A DNA stretch of 64,000 nucleotides from JBFWUW01 sp050247075 (lineage in GTDB: Bacteria; Planctomycetota; Planctomycetia; Pirellulales; JBFWUW01): contig JBFWUW010000034.1 in NCBI GenBank assembly GCA_050247075.1, positions 4,995 to 68,994 of the forward strand. The letters run 5' to 3'. Shown here piece after piece: positions 32,710-41,501 of this stretch. Under the pieces are notes generated by a model that saw only the letters and a program-made list of their open reading frames with translations, did not search any database and was not told the DNA's origin. How positions within the stretch are numbered: position 1 is the first letter of the stretch; each line of letters opens with the position of its first letter. Both the position numbers and the translations under genes were made by a program.

Positions 32710-34155
32710 TCACTTCGCATTCATACTCATCAAAAACTCCGCGTTACTCTTCGTCTTTGCCATCCGCGTGGTCAACAGTTCCATCGCTTCCACCGGGCCC
32801 ATGTCGTTGAGGACGCGGCGGAGGATGCAGATGCGGCGGTATTCCTCCGGGTCGAGCAGCATTTCCTCGCGGCGGGTGCCGCTGCGGTTGATGTCGATGG
32901 CCGGCCAGACGCGCTTGTCCACCAGCTTGCGGTCCAGCACCACTTCCAGGTTGCCGGTCCCCTTGAACTCCTCGAAGATGACTTCGTCCATCTTGCTGCC
33001 GGTATCGACCAGGGCCGTGGCCAAAATGGTCAGCGAGCCCCCTTCCTCCACCTTGCGGGCCGCACCAAAAAACCGCTTGGGCCGCTGCAGGGCATTGCTA
33101 TCGACGCCGCCAGAGAGAATTTTGCCGGAGTGGGGAACCTCGGAGTTCCAGGCCCGCGCCAAGCGGGTGATGGAATCGAGGAAGATCACCACGTCGTGCC
33201 CGTACTCCACCATTCGCTTGGCTTTTTCGATGACCATCTCCGAGACCTGGATATGCCGGGCCGAGACTTCGTCGAAAGTGCTGCTGATGACTTCACAGTT
33301 GGGGCCTTTGACCTGCCGTTCCATGTCGGTGACTTCCTCGGGCCGCTCGTCGATGAGCAGCATGATGACGTAGACCTCCGGGTGGTTGCGGAGCACGCTT
33401 TGGGCCATCTTTTGCAGCAAGATCGTTTTGCCGGCGCGGGGCGGGCTGACGATCAGCCCGCGCTGGCCAAAGCCAATCGGCACGATCATGTCTACCACCC
33501 GCATGCTGACTTCGTCGGCCTCGGCCTCTAGCATCACGCGCTTGTCGGGATGCAGCGGGGTCAGGTCGTCGAAAAAGACCTTGTCGGCCAGCACGTTGGG
33601 GTCTTGGTAATTGATGGCTTCCACCCGCAACAGGGCGAAGTAGCGTTCGTTTTCCTTGGGGGGCCGAATCTGGCCCGACACGGTGGCACCCGTCCGCAGG
33701 CCAAACCGGCGGATCTGGCTGGGCGAAACGTAAATGTCGTCGGGGCAAGAGAGATAGTGGTAGTCGGGGCTGCGGAGAAAGCCGAACCCGTCAGGCAGGA
33801 CTTCCAGCGTCCCCTCGCCAAACATCAGCCCGTTGAGTTTGGTTCGTTCTTTGAGGATCTTGAAGATCAGATCCTGTTTTTTGATGCCGGTGTAGTCGGT
33901 GAGGTTTTCGGTGCGGGCCTGCTCGATCAACTGCTGCATGCTCATCCGCTGCAGCTCGGCGATGTGGATATCGCCCTGTTTGACGGCCTCGTAGCGCTTG
34001 TGCGCGAAGTCATCGACGGCGTCGAAATCCTCGCTGAGCTTCTCGGCCAGCGAGAGGGGTTCTTGGCCGTTCAGTTCTTCCTCGCGAGGGTCGATGCGGC
34101 GCTCGGTGACGGGGGGCTTTTCCTTCTTGGTCTTTGTGCTTTTCGATTCAGCCAT
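32710..34155 (-). CDS. rho: Transcription termination factor Rho
   Basis: A 481-aa hexameric RNA helicase that ends transcription. The ATG at 34155 has GGAGA upstream and is preferred to 34179. A charged N-terminal extension (KSTKTKKEKPPVTERR) precedes the Rho N-domain (MQQLIEQARTENLTDYTGIKKQDLIFKIL). The cold-shock RNA-binding domain is EVLPDGFGFLRSPDYHYL. The ATPase has Walker A SPPRAGKTILLQ, Walker B VVIFLDSITRLARAWN, the Q-loop region HSGKILSGGVDSNAL and the R-loop-type DKRVWPAIDINRSGTRREE. Length is slightly above average because of the N-terminal extension. Confidence 0.97.
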   Translation of the reverse strand: MAESKSTKTKKEKPPVTERRIDPREEELNGQEPLSLAEKLSEDFDAVDDFAHKRYEAVKQGDIHIAELQRMSMQQLIEQARTENLTDYTGIKKQDLIFKILKERTKLNGLMFGEGTLEVLPDGFGFLRSPDYHYLSCPDDIYVSPSQIRRFGLRTGATVSGQIRPPKENERYFALLRVEAINYQDPNVLADKVFFDDLTPLHPDKRVMLEAEADEVSMRVVDMIVPIGFGQRGLIVSPPRAGKTILLQKMAQSVLRNHPEVYVIMLLIDERPEEVTDMERQVKGPNCEVISSTFDEVSARHIQVSEMVIEKAKRMVEYGHDVVIFLDSITRLARAWNSEVPHSGKILSGGVDSNALQRPKRFFGAARKVEEGGSLTILATALVDTGSKMDEVIFEEFKGTGNLEVVLDRKLVDKRVWPAIDINRSGTRREEMLLDPEEYRRICILRRVLNDMGPVEAMELLTTRMAKTKSNAEFLMSMNAK

Positions 34156-34263
34156 GATCGTTTTCTCCAGACAAGACAAGCGAGAGGTGCTGGCGCGCGG
34201 AAGGCGCTGGCGGAGGGAGGCAGGCGATTTTTGATTTTCGATTTTGGATTTTTGATTGAGGGG

Positions 34264-34947
34264 CTATTGGCGGACGTGTTGTTGCAGGAAGGTTTGCCAG
34301 TGGCGGTCTATTTGTTGATGAGTTTCATCGCGGCTGCCGGAGTTGTCGATGACGATGTCGGCGTGGCTGCGTTTGACTTCCAGCGGCTCTTGCGATTCCT
34401 CGCGGCGGATGAAACTTTCGGCCGACCAGCCGCGGGCCAGCGCCCGGGCCAGCCGCACATGGGGCGGCGCATCGACAAACCAAATCTGGTTGCAAAACTT
34501 GTTCCAACCGCTTTTGAGCATGACGGGTGCATCCATCACCAAGGCTGCATGATTGCCGGAGGAGGCCATGCTGGCTGCCTGACGGCGCAATTCCTGACCG
34601 ATGAGGGGGTGGGTTAGTTGTTCTAAATAGTGAAGTTCCGGCGGGCCTTCTGGCGGCGGAGCAAACACAATCTTGGCCACGGCGGGGCGCGAAATGCGGC
34701 CATCGGGCGTAAAAATCGTATCACCCCAGCGCTGGCGGGCGGCTAGCTCAACTTCGGGAAGACATAACACCGCGTGCCCGGCCCGGTCGCCGTCCAGCAG
34801 CCCCGCCCCGTGCTCCAACAGGCGTTGGGCCACCAGGCTTTTGCCACTGGCGACGCCGCCCAGCAAACCAATCACCGGGAGCGGGGGCGTCCACGGAAGA
34901 TCGGGCCGAGGCGTCACGTTCGAATCAAAGTTCAAAGGATTGCGCAT
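34264..34947 (-). CDS. coaE: Dephospho-CoA kinase
   Basis: A 227-aa P-loop kinase catalysing the last step of coenzyme A synthesis. The P-loop is GLLGGVASGKSLVAQ, then LLDGDRAGHAVL with the conserved Asp, LEQLTHPLIGQELRRQ, and the lid region ARALARGWSAESFIRREESQ. The core starts late, and the start codon is uncertain: ATGs at 34965 and 34947 overlap the 3' end of polA, while a GTG at 34917 would not. The polA overlap shows the two genes are coupled. It ends about 110 bases before the rho start. Confidence 0.9.
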   Translation of the reverse strand: MRNPLNFDSNVTPRPDLPWTPPLPVIGLLGGVASGKSLVAQRLLEHGAGLLDGDRAGHAVLCLPEVELAARQRWGDTIFTPDGRISRPAVAKIVFAPPPEGPPELHYLEQLTHPLIGQELRRQAASMASSGNHAALVMDAPVMLKSGWNKFCNQIWFVDAPPHVRLARALARGWSAESFIRREESQEPLEVKRSHADIVIDNSGSRDETHQQIDRHWQTFLQQHVRQ

Positions 34948-37885
34948 CGGCCCAATTCGGCCCAACGCTGAGATCGACCGCCAACGGAACGGCCAATGCC
35001 ATGACGCCGGACATTTCCTCGGAGACGAGGCGCGCGAGATGCTCTAAATCGGAGGGAGGGACTTCAAATATCAATTCATCGTGGACTTGCAACAACATCT
35101 TGGCGGGCAGGCCATCTTGCGACAGGCGGCGATGAATGGCGATCATCGACATCTTGATGATGTCGGCGGCCGATCCTTGGATCACCGTATTGATGGCTGT
35201 CCGCTCGGGTAGGTTCCTGTTGCGACCGCTACTCTCGCGATCTATATAAACCGCGCGCCGCCGCCCCAGGATGGTTCTAACATAGCCGTTCGCCCGGCAT
35301 TCCGCCAGTATTTTTGTCAGAAATCCATCGACCCCCGGATAGCGGGCAAAGTACGCATCAATAAACTGTTGCGCGGCCGATTGCTCGATACTTAAACCGC
35401 GAGCCAGCCCAAAGGCACTTTGCCCGTAAATCACGCCAAAATTAACCGCTTTGGCCTGCCGCCGCATGTCGCTGGTGACCGCTTCCAGCGGCACGCCGTT
35501 GACCTGACTGGCCACCAAGGCATGAATGTCGTCGCCGCGGGCAAAGGCCGCGCACAGCGTTTCATCACCCGAAAAATGGGCCAAAACTCGCAGCTCAATC
35601 TGCGAATAGTCGGCGCACAGCAACTGCCAACCCGGCGGACCGGGCAAAAAGGCCGAGCGAATCTCCGCCCCGTGGTCACTGCGGACGGGGATGTTTTGCA
35701 AGTTGGGATCGACGCAGCTTAGGCGGCCGGTGGCGGCGACCACCTGGTTGAACGAAGCATGGACGCGGCCCGTCGTGGGGTGGACCATGTTCGGCAAGGC
35801 ATCGACATAGGTGTTCTTCAGCTTGGCGAACTGGCGGAACTCGATGATCTTGGCGGGCAGCGGGTGCAGCAGCGCCAGTTCCTCCAACACGCCCGCATCG
35901 GTGCTGGGACCGGTCTTGGTCTTCTTGAGAATCGGCAAGTTATGTTCGGTAAACAGTAACTGCGCCAGTTGCTTGGGAGAGGCAATGTTGAATTCGCGGC
36001 CGGCGATGGTGTAAATCTCTCGCTCGATAGCCGCCATTCGCTCGCCATACTGCTGGCTGAGTTGAGCCAGACGGCCGGTGTCGATGCGGATGCCGTTCGA
36101 TTCCATTTGGACCAACACATCCACCAGAGGCATTTCCAGATCGCGGAAGAGCGGTTCTAGTTCGTGCTCGGCCAATTTGGCGGCCAGAATCGGTCGCAGG
36201 CGGATGGGGACGTCGGCGTCCTCGGCGGCATATTGGCGGATGACCTCAACCGGCACCTCGTCCATCCGGATTTGCTTCTTGCCCGAGCCGATCAGATCGG
36301 CCGTTTTGATCTTGGTGAAGCCCAGGTAGCGCTGGGCCAGTTCGTCGATGTTGTGATTGCGCTCGCCAGAGGCCAGCAGATAATCGGCGATCATGGTGTC
36401 GAATCCGGCCCCGCGCAATTCCACGCCCGCCCCGCGCAGGACGATGCGGTCGTACTTCATGTTCTGGCCGATCTTGGTGATCGACTCATCCTCCAGCAGC
36501 GGGCGCAGCGCTTCAATCACCACGGCCTGGTCCAAACGTGGTTCGTCTGGCGGCGACCGCAGGGGAATGTAGTACGCCTCGCCCGGCTGCCAGGCGAGCG
36601 AGATCCCCACCAGCTCCGCCCAAGTCGGCCAAAGGTGCGTCGTCTCGGTATCGATGGAAAACATCGGTTGCTGCTTCAACCGCGCCACAAGATCCCGCAA
36701 GTCATCCAACGTCGCCACCAACCGATAGTCCCGGGGCAACGGATCCGCCGTAGACTTGTCGGCGGTCGCTGTCACATCGGCCATCTCTTCCTCATTGGAC
36801 ACACTACACTCGGCACTCGACATTCCTCCTTCACTCGACACTCCCACTGCCTCGCTCGGCATTTCCCCCGCCTTGCTCAACTGCTTTACTTTCTCTCCTA
36901 GTCCGCGAAAGCCAAAATCGCGAAAGGCCTCCAAGGATGCTTCGCGGTCGATCTGCCCTGCCCGGCCGGCGGCCCAATCGACTTGCAAGGGGATGTGCTG
37001 GTTCAGCCGCACCAGCTCGCGGCTGAGGCGGGCTTTGTCCCCCCCTTCCATCAGGTTCTGTTTGCGCTTAGCGCCAGAGATCTCGTGCGCGTGGGCCAGT
37101 ACCTCATCCAAAGTGCCGTACTTTTCCAGCAACTCGCGGGCGATCTTGGGACCGATCAACGGCACGCCGGGAATGTTATCGACGGAATCGCCCACTAAGG
37201 CTTGAAAATCGACGACCTGCTCTGGACGCACGCCCCACTCGGCCATCAGCCCGGCCGCGTCCATAAGGTGGTTCTTGCGGACGTTGTAAATTTGCACGCG
37301 CTCATTAATGAGTTGCCGGCAGTCCTTATCACCCGACACCAGGACGCAGTTGCCCCCTCCTTCCGCCACGATGCGCGACAACGTGGCCAAAACATCGTCG
37401 GCCTCAAACGTTGGCACCGACAGCACCGGCACGCGAAAGGCCACCAACAACTTTTCGATCAGATCGAATTGCGGAATCAAATCGACGGGCATCTCCGAGC
37501 GCGTCGCCTTGTATTCGGAGTACAGCTCGTGCCGAAACGTCGGGCCATGCAGATCGAAGGCGCAAAACAAATAGTCGGGCCGCTTGGCCTCCAGCAAGAA
37601 CAAGATGTCGCGGGCAAAACCGTACACGGCGTTGACCGGTTCGCCGCGCGGGCTGGTCATTTCGGGAATGGCATGAAAGACCTGAAAGATCAACGAGTGC
37701 GAATCGACCACGTAGACCGTCTTGCCCCGCAGATCGGACGGGTCTTCATGCGCTGCCGGCGGCGGCGTTACCGGCTTGGCCGATGGCTTCGGATCGGCGG
37801 AAGCCTGGCCGCCGTCGGGCCCAGCGGCTTCCGTCGCGGCTTCGTCCGTTTCAAACATGCTGGTCTGTCGCTGGCGCTTGGCCAT
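34925..37885 (-). CDS. polA: DNA polymerase I
   Basis: A 986-aa three-domain polymerase for repair and Okazaki fragment processing. ATG 37885 has GGAG 6 bases upstream. An N-terminal low-complexity stretch precedes the 5' nuclease (VYVVDSHSLIFQVFHA, FCAFDLHGPTFRHELY, GDSVDNIPGVPLIGPKIA). A linker at about residues 350-400 follows. The 3'-5' exonuclease appears intact, with FSIDTETTHLWP, KIGQNMKYDRIVL and YAAEDADVPIRL. The polymerase has CADYSQIELRVLAHFSGD, RRQAKAVNFGVIYGQSAFGLA and LLQVHDELIFEVP. It is longer than Escherichia coli PolI (928 aa), due to the N-terminus and linker. Confidence 0.97.
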   Translation of the reverse strand: MAKRQRQTSMFETDEAATEAAGPDGGQASADPKPSAKPVTPPPAAHEDPSDLRGKTVYVVDSHSLIFQVFHAIPEMTSPRGEPVNAVYGFARDILFLLEAKRPDYLFCAFDLHGPTFRHELYSEYKATRSEMPVDLIPQFDLIEKLLVAFRVPVLSVPTFEADDVLATLSRIVAEGGGNCVLVSGDKDCRQLINERVQIYNVRKNHLMDAAGLMAEWGVRPEQVVDFQALVGDSVDNIPGVPLIGPKIARELLEKYGTLDEVLAHAHEISGAKRKQNLMEGGDKARLSRELVRLNQHIPLQVDWAAGRAGQIDREASLEAFRDFGFRGLGEKVKQLSKAGEMPSEAVGVSSEGGMSSAECSVSNEEEMADVTATADKSTADPLPRDYRLVATLDDLRDLVARLKQQPMFSIDTETTHLWPTWAELVGISLAWQPGEAYYIPLRSPPDEPRLDQAVVIEALRPLLEDESITKIGQNMKYDRIVLRGAGVELRGAGFDTMIADYLLASGERNHNIDELAQRYLGFTKIKTADLIGSGKKQIRMDEVPVEVIRQYAAEDADVPIRLRPILAAKLAEHELEPLFRDLEMPLVDVLVQMESNGIRIDTGRLAQLSQQYGERMAAIEREIYTIAGREFNIASPKQLAQLLFTEHNLPILKKTKTGPSTDAGVLEELALLHPLPAKIIEFRQFAKLKNTYVDALPNMVHPTTGRVHASFNQVVAATGRLSCVDPNLQNIPVRSDHGAEIRSAFLPGPPGWQLLCADYSQIELRVLAHFSGDETLCAAFARGDDIHALVASQVNGVPLEAVTSDMRRQAKAVNFGVIYGQSAFGLARGLSIEQSAAQQFIDAYFARYPGVDGFLTKILAECRANGYVRTILGRRRAVYIDRESSGRNRNLPERTAINTVIQGSAADIIKMSMIAIHRRLSQDGLPAKMLLQVHDELIFEVPPSDLEHLARLVSEEMSGVMALAVPLAVDLSVGPNWADAQSFEL

Positions 37886-38044
37886 GAATACTCCACCGCC
37901 ACGGCATGGGGGATGTGGGTGAATGGCAGGCGAAACGCCGCCGCGCAAACAAAAGTCGAGGTGCCAGCCGAATCGTGCAGTCTGCTAGTTCTGCTGTCAA
38001 GGGAGCGGGCCGCCCGTCTGGCATCGGCAGAGACTGCAATGACA
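37886..38044. other. Upstream region of polA
   Basis: About 160 bp of the 678-bp gap between divergent polA and motA. No gene is seen. The polA promoter presumably lies here. The rest of the gap is a palindromic composite. Confidence 0.4.
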
Positions 38045-38312
38045 GTACGCTGAAGGCGTACCACAACCCAGCCCAGGGTCGCGAGCGATAGCGAGCGCAC
38101 CCTGGGTATGGAAGCGCGAGAAACCGTCGTATACCCCGAAGGGGTTTCACAAACGCGATGGGAGACTGCGGATTTCGCGAGAATAGGAATTCACGGCACG
38201 CGAACGACTGTGCAACCCCTTCAGGGTTGAAAACATATCTCAAATCACAGCACCCAGGGTGCGCTCGCCAGCGAGCGACCCTGGGCTGAAATATGAAACG
38301 CCTTCGGCGTAG
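38045..38312. repeat. Large composite palindrome upstream of motA
   Basis: Two arms of about 65 bp face each other. The left (38047-38108) reads TACGCTGAAGGCGTACCAC...CAGCCCAGGGTCGC...GCGCACCCTGGGT. The right (38252-38312) is its inverted, slightly diverged copy ending GAAACGCCTTCGGCGTAG. Between them lies a second inverted pair: ACCCCGAAGGGGTTTCACA (38132-38150) and GTGCAACCCCTTCAGGGTT (38210-38228). A short relative is at 57313-57372. Confidence 0.85.
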
Positions 38313-38563
38313 TGTGCGATAGCGTCGGTTTGAGTCGATGCATTACCTTCAACGGGCTGCTGCTCGCCCGTCAACCTGGGTAAGCCACGTTGAAGATTCG
38401 CAATATGCCGAAAGATTGATTGGCAAGGCGCTTTCCTGCCGACCAAGAAGTAGGCGGCACCGCGCGCCGCTCTCGCCGGACTCTCCAGGGTCGGGCCATT
38501 TCGCCAGCGGCTACCCGCTGGGTATTGGAGACCCGGCCCACACTCCACGATTCCGTATTTCCT

Positions 38564-39328
38564 ATGGATATTGCCAGCATTCTGGGACTGCTGCTCGCCA
38601 TGATCTTCATGGCGGTCTCGGTCGTCATGGGGGGCGGATCGGCGGGCGCGTTCCTGGACCCGGCCTCGATCATCGTCACCATCGGCGGCTGCTTCGCCAC
38701 GGTGATGGCCATGTTTCCGCTGAAGATGATGTTTCAGCTTCCCAAGGCTTTCATCAAGGTCATCAAGAACAAGCCGCCCAACACCGACGAACTGGTCAAG
38801 CAGCTTATCGGCCTTTCGGAAATGGCCCGCCGCGAGGGGCTGGTGGCACTCGACCGCAAGCTGGGCGAAATCCAAGACACCTTCTTGGTGTTGGGCCTGC
38901 AGATGGCCGTCGATGGCACGCAGCCCGAGGTCATTTCGTCCGTCTTGCAAACCGAGATGGAAGCACTCAACGGACGCAACAAAGACTTCAAGGGGCTGTT
39001 CGACCAGTTCGGCAAGATGGGCCCGGCCTTCGGAATGATCGGCACGCTGATGGGGCTGATCATGATGCTGGGCAACCTCAGTGATCCCGACGCGCTCGGT
39101 CCTGGCATGGCGGTGGCCATGATCACCACTCTCTATGGCGCGGTGATTGCCAACGTCATCTGCATTCCCTGTTCCGAAAAGCTGAACTACGTCAACCGCA
39201 TGGAACTGCAAGCCATGGACATCGTCATGCGCGGCGTCCTCAGCATCCGTGACGGCGAAAGCCCGCGGGCACTAGAACAAAAGCTAGGCGCGTTCACATC
39301 GAAAAAACCCCAGAAGGAAGCGGCGTAG
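38564..39328 (+). CDS. motA: Flagellar motor stator protein MotA
   Basis: A 254-aa inner-membrane proton channel subunit. It starts MDIASILGLLLAMIFMAVSVVMGGG and has ASIIVTIGGCFATVMAMFP as the second segment. A cytoplasmic domain follows (DELVKQLIGLSEMARREGLVALD, EVISSVLQTEMEALNGRN). The last two segments carry the signature FGKMGPAFGMIGTLMGLIMMLGNL with the conserved Pro, and AVAMITTLYGAVIANVICIP. MotA works with MotB in proton-driven flagellar rotation. motB follows after a 107-bp heptad tract. Confidence 0.94.
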   Translation: MDIASILGLLLAMIFMAVSVVMGGGSAGAFLDPASIIVTIGGCFATVMAMFPLKMMFQLPKAFIKVIKNKPPNTDELVKQLIGLSEMARREGLVALDRKLGEIQDTFLVLGLQMAVDGTQPEVISSVLQTEMEALNGRNKDFKGLFDQFGKMGPAFGMIGTLMGLIMMLGNLSDPDALGPGMAVAMITTLYGAVIANVICIPCSEKLNYVNRMELQAMDIVMRGVLSIRDGESPRALEQKLGAFTSKKPQKEAA

Positions 39329-39435
39329 GAAAGGATGAAGGCGAAAGGCTGAAGGTATGAGGTATGACAAAGTTGAGCTGATGGCTGATGGCTTCTCCGC
39401 CTCTCACTGAAAACTGATAACTGAAAACTAGTTCT
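39329..39435. repeat. Heptad tracts between motA and motB
   Basis: GAAAGGATGAAGGCGAAAGG, then CTGATGGCTGATGGCTTCTC, then ACTGAAAACTGATAACTGAA. The whole spacer of the motAB pair is made of three tract types also found elsewhere in the window, so the sequence before the motB start is repeat-derived. Confidence 0.8.
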
Positions 39436-40218
39436 TTGGCTATCCAAGAAGACCCACCCGCTGGCGTTCCTGACTGGATCGTGTCGTTTGGCGACATGAT
39501 GTCCTTGCTGCTCTGTTTTTTCGTGCTGTTGTTTGCGATGGGTAAGACCGAGCAGGCCAAGTTTCAGGCCCTGTCGGAGTCTTTCAACAAGCAGTTTGGT
39601 TTCTCGCATAGCAAACGGGCCAAGGTACGTGGCAACCGCCCTGCTTTGAACTCGCGCAATCCGCGGCTGGGCAGCGACCAGACCTCGGTTGTTGACAAAC
39701 AAGACAACGGCAAGGGCAAGCCCAACAAACGGGCCAATGGGCATTTCGTGACCAACATTGCCCGCAGCGGCGACCTGGCGTCGCGGGGGACGGTGATCGT
39801 ATTTCCCGAAATGTCCAGCGAACTCAGCGACAAGCATCGCGAAACGCTGGAGTTGGTCTGCCGCACGCAATTGGGGGGGCTGCCCAATCGCATCGAAATT
39901 CGCGGCCATGCCAGCGGGCGGCCGCCTGGTGCCGACGATGATTTCGCCGACGATTGGGAACTGGCGTTTCAACGCTGCCGGCAGGTGATGGAATTCGTGG
40001 TCAAGCAGCCCGGCATCGACAGCCGCCGCATTCGGCTGGGAGTTTCCGGCCGCAACGAGCCGCGGCGGGCATTGGGGACCAACGACCTGCTGACCGAGAA
40101 CTCGCATGTCGAGGTCTTCTTGCTCAACGAAACGGCTGCCCCGCCGGGGACGGAGATCGACGAATCGGCTATAGTGCCGGGCGACGAGCCGGCCGATCAG
40201 CCGCCGGCGAGCGAGTGA
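39436..40218 (+). CDS. motB: Flagellar motor stator protein MotB (OmpA-like peptidoglycan anchor)
   Basis: A 260-aa protein starting at TTG, with no clear ribosome-binding site because the upstream sequence is heptad repeat. The N-terminus VPDWIVSFGDMMSLLLCFFVLLFAMG is the MotB plug and membrane segment; the proton-carrying Asp is in FGDMMSLLL. A Lys/Asn-rich linker leads to the OmpA-like peptidoglycan-binding domain (VIVFPEMSSELSDKHRETLE, IEIRGHASGRPP, AFQRCRQVMEFVV, IRLGVSGRNEPR). It pairs with MotA. The C-terminus is Pro/Asp-rich. Confidence 0.92.
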   Translation: MAIQEDPPAGVPDWIVSFGDMMSLLLCFFVLLFAMGKTEQAKFQALSESFNKQFGFSHSKRAKVRGNRPALNSRNPRLGSDQTSVVDKQDNGKGKPNKRANGHFVTNIARSGDLASRGTVIVFPEMSSELSDKHRETLELVCRTQLGGLPNRIEIRGHASGRPPGADDDFADDWELAFQRCRQVMEFVVKQPGIDSRRIRLGVSGRNEPRRALGTNDLLTENSHVEVFLLNETAAPPGTEIDESAIVPGDEPADQPPASE

Positions 40219-40254
40219 TGCGGCACACCGCCGCGGATTCCCCGGAGTTTTACG

Positions 40255-41463
40255 ATGGCAGTTTCGTTGGCGTTTCGTGGCCAGGTTGTTCTTCCAGATC
40301 GTATCGAATCTGGCACGGTGCTGGTTCGCGACGGCAAGATCGCCGAATTGCTGCCGGCCGACGCCACGTTACCGGCGGGCACCGAACTGATCGAAGCCGG
40401 CACCGGCTTTATCGCGCCCGGCTTTGTCGATCTGCACGTGCATGGCGGGTCGGGAGGCGACTTCATGGATGGCACGCCGGATTCGTTTCGCTTGGCGCTG
40501 CAATGCCACGCGCGGCACGGCACCACCAGCCTGGCCGCCACCACCACCGTGGCGACCCACGAACATATTCTGGCCACGCTCCAGCAAACCCGGCATTTTC
40601 GCGGCCACCCGCAGGCTAACGGTTCTCGCGTGCTGGGTGCCCACTTTTATGGGCCGTATTTTCGTTACGAAGCCCGCGGGGCGCATCCGGGCGGACCGAT
40701 TCGGCCGCCGGTCGAGCACGAGTACTCGCAGTACTTGGAGTTCGCGGACGACCTGGTAACGGCGACGGTTGCCCCGGAAGTACCCGGTGCCCAGGAGTTC
40801 GCCTTGGCCTGCCGCGACCGTGGCGTACGGACGAATGTCGGCCATTCGTGGGCCACGTTGGCGCAAATGGCGGAAGCGGTCGAATGGGGCGTGCGGCATG
40901 TCGATCACTTGTTCTGCGCCATGTCGGACAAGAGCAAGCTGCGGACGTTACAGATGTATCCGATGCAAGGGGGCGTGCTGGAGGCGACTTTGTATTTTGA
41001 CGAGTTAACGACCGAGGTCATCGCCGACGGCAAACATCTTGATGCCGGCCTGTTGCGGCTGGCCTACAAGTTGAAGGGCCCCGACCGGTTGGCTTTGGTG
41101 ACAGATTCCAGCCGGGCCCTGGACATGCCTGACGGGCCGTACGTGATTGGCCCGACCGTCGGCGGAGAGCCCCTTATTCGCCGCGATAACGTCGGCATGA
41201 TGCCCGACGGCTCGGCGTTGGCTTCCAGCGTGATGGGCATGGACCACATGGTCCGCACCTTTATCGAACTGACAGGCCGCCCGGTGTGGGAAGTGATCCG
41301 CATGGCATCGTTGACGCCGGCCCGCATCGCCGGCCGCGATGCGGACATCGGCAGCCTGGAACGGGGAAAACTGGCCGATATCTTGCTGCTCGGCCAAAGC
41401 CTGCAAATCGAGCGAGTCTTTATCGAGGGGCGAGAGTTGGACCTGGCGGCACACCAAAATTGA
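40255..41463 (+). CDS. nagA: N-acetylglucosamine-6-phosphate deacetylase
   Basis: A 402-aa amidohydrolase removing acetyl from GlcNAc-6-P in amino-sugar breakdown and cell-wall recycling. GGAG lies 7 bases before the ATG. Motifs are IAPGFVDLHVHGGSGGDFMD (metal His pair), HARHGTTSLAATTTVA, LGAHFYGPYF (family usually LGxHLEGPF; the metal Glu is replaced by Tyr), NVGHSWATLAQMAEA, VDHLFCAM, LVTDSSRALDMPDG and LTPARIAG. The Glu-to-Tyr change and MSDKSK instead of the usual NAM segment could alter metal content or substrate. No other nag gene is adjacent. Confidence 0.82.
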   Translation: MAVSLAFRGQVVLPDRIESGTVLVRDGKIAELLPADATLPAGTELIEAGTGFIAPGFVDLHVHGGSGGDFMDGTPDSFRLALQCHARHGTTSLAATTTVATHEHILATLQQTRHFRGHPQANGSRVLGAHFYGPYFRYEARGAHPGGPIRPPVEHEYSQYLEFADDLVTATVAPEVPGAQEFALACRDRGVRTNVGHSWATLAQMAEAVEWGVRHVDHLFCAMSDKSKLRTLQMYPMQGGVLEATLYFDELTTEVIADGKHLDAGLLRLAYKLKGPDRLALVTDSSRALDMPDGPYVIGPTVGGEPLIRRDNVGMMPDGSALASSVMGMDHMVRTFIELTGRPVWEVIRMASLTPARIAGRDADIGSLERGKLADILLLGQSLQIERVFIEGRELDLAAHQN

Positions 41464-41501
41464 CGCCGGAGTGCTGGCTTGTTGCAAGCGACACTGGATT
41501 C

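Noticed and set aside
33550..34617. 355-codon plus-strand frame over rho and coaE
   Set aside because: It is antisense to two well-conserved genes, with composition typical of a GC-rich shadow frame.
39187..40107. 306-codon minus-strand frame over motA/motB
   Set aside because: It crosses the motA-motB spacer antisense to both; no motifs.
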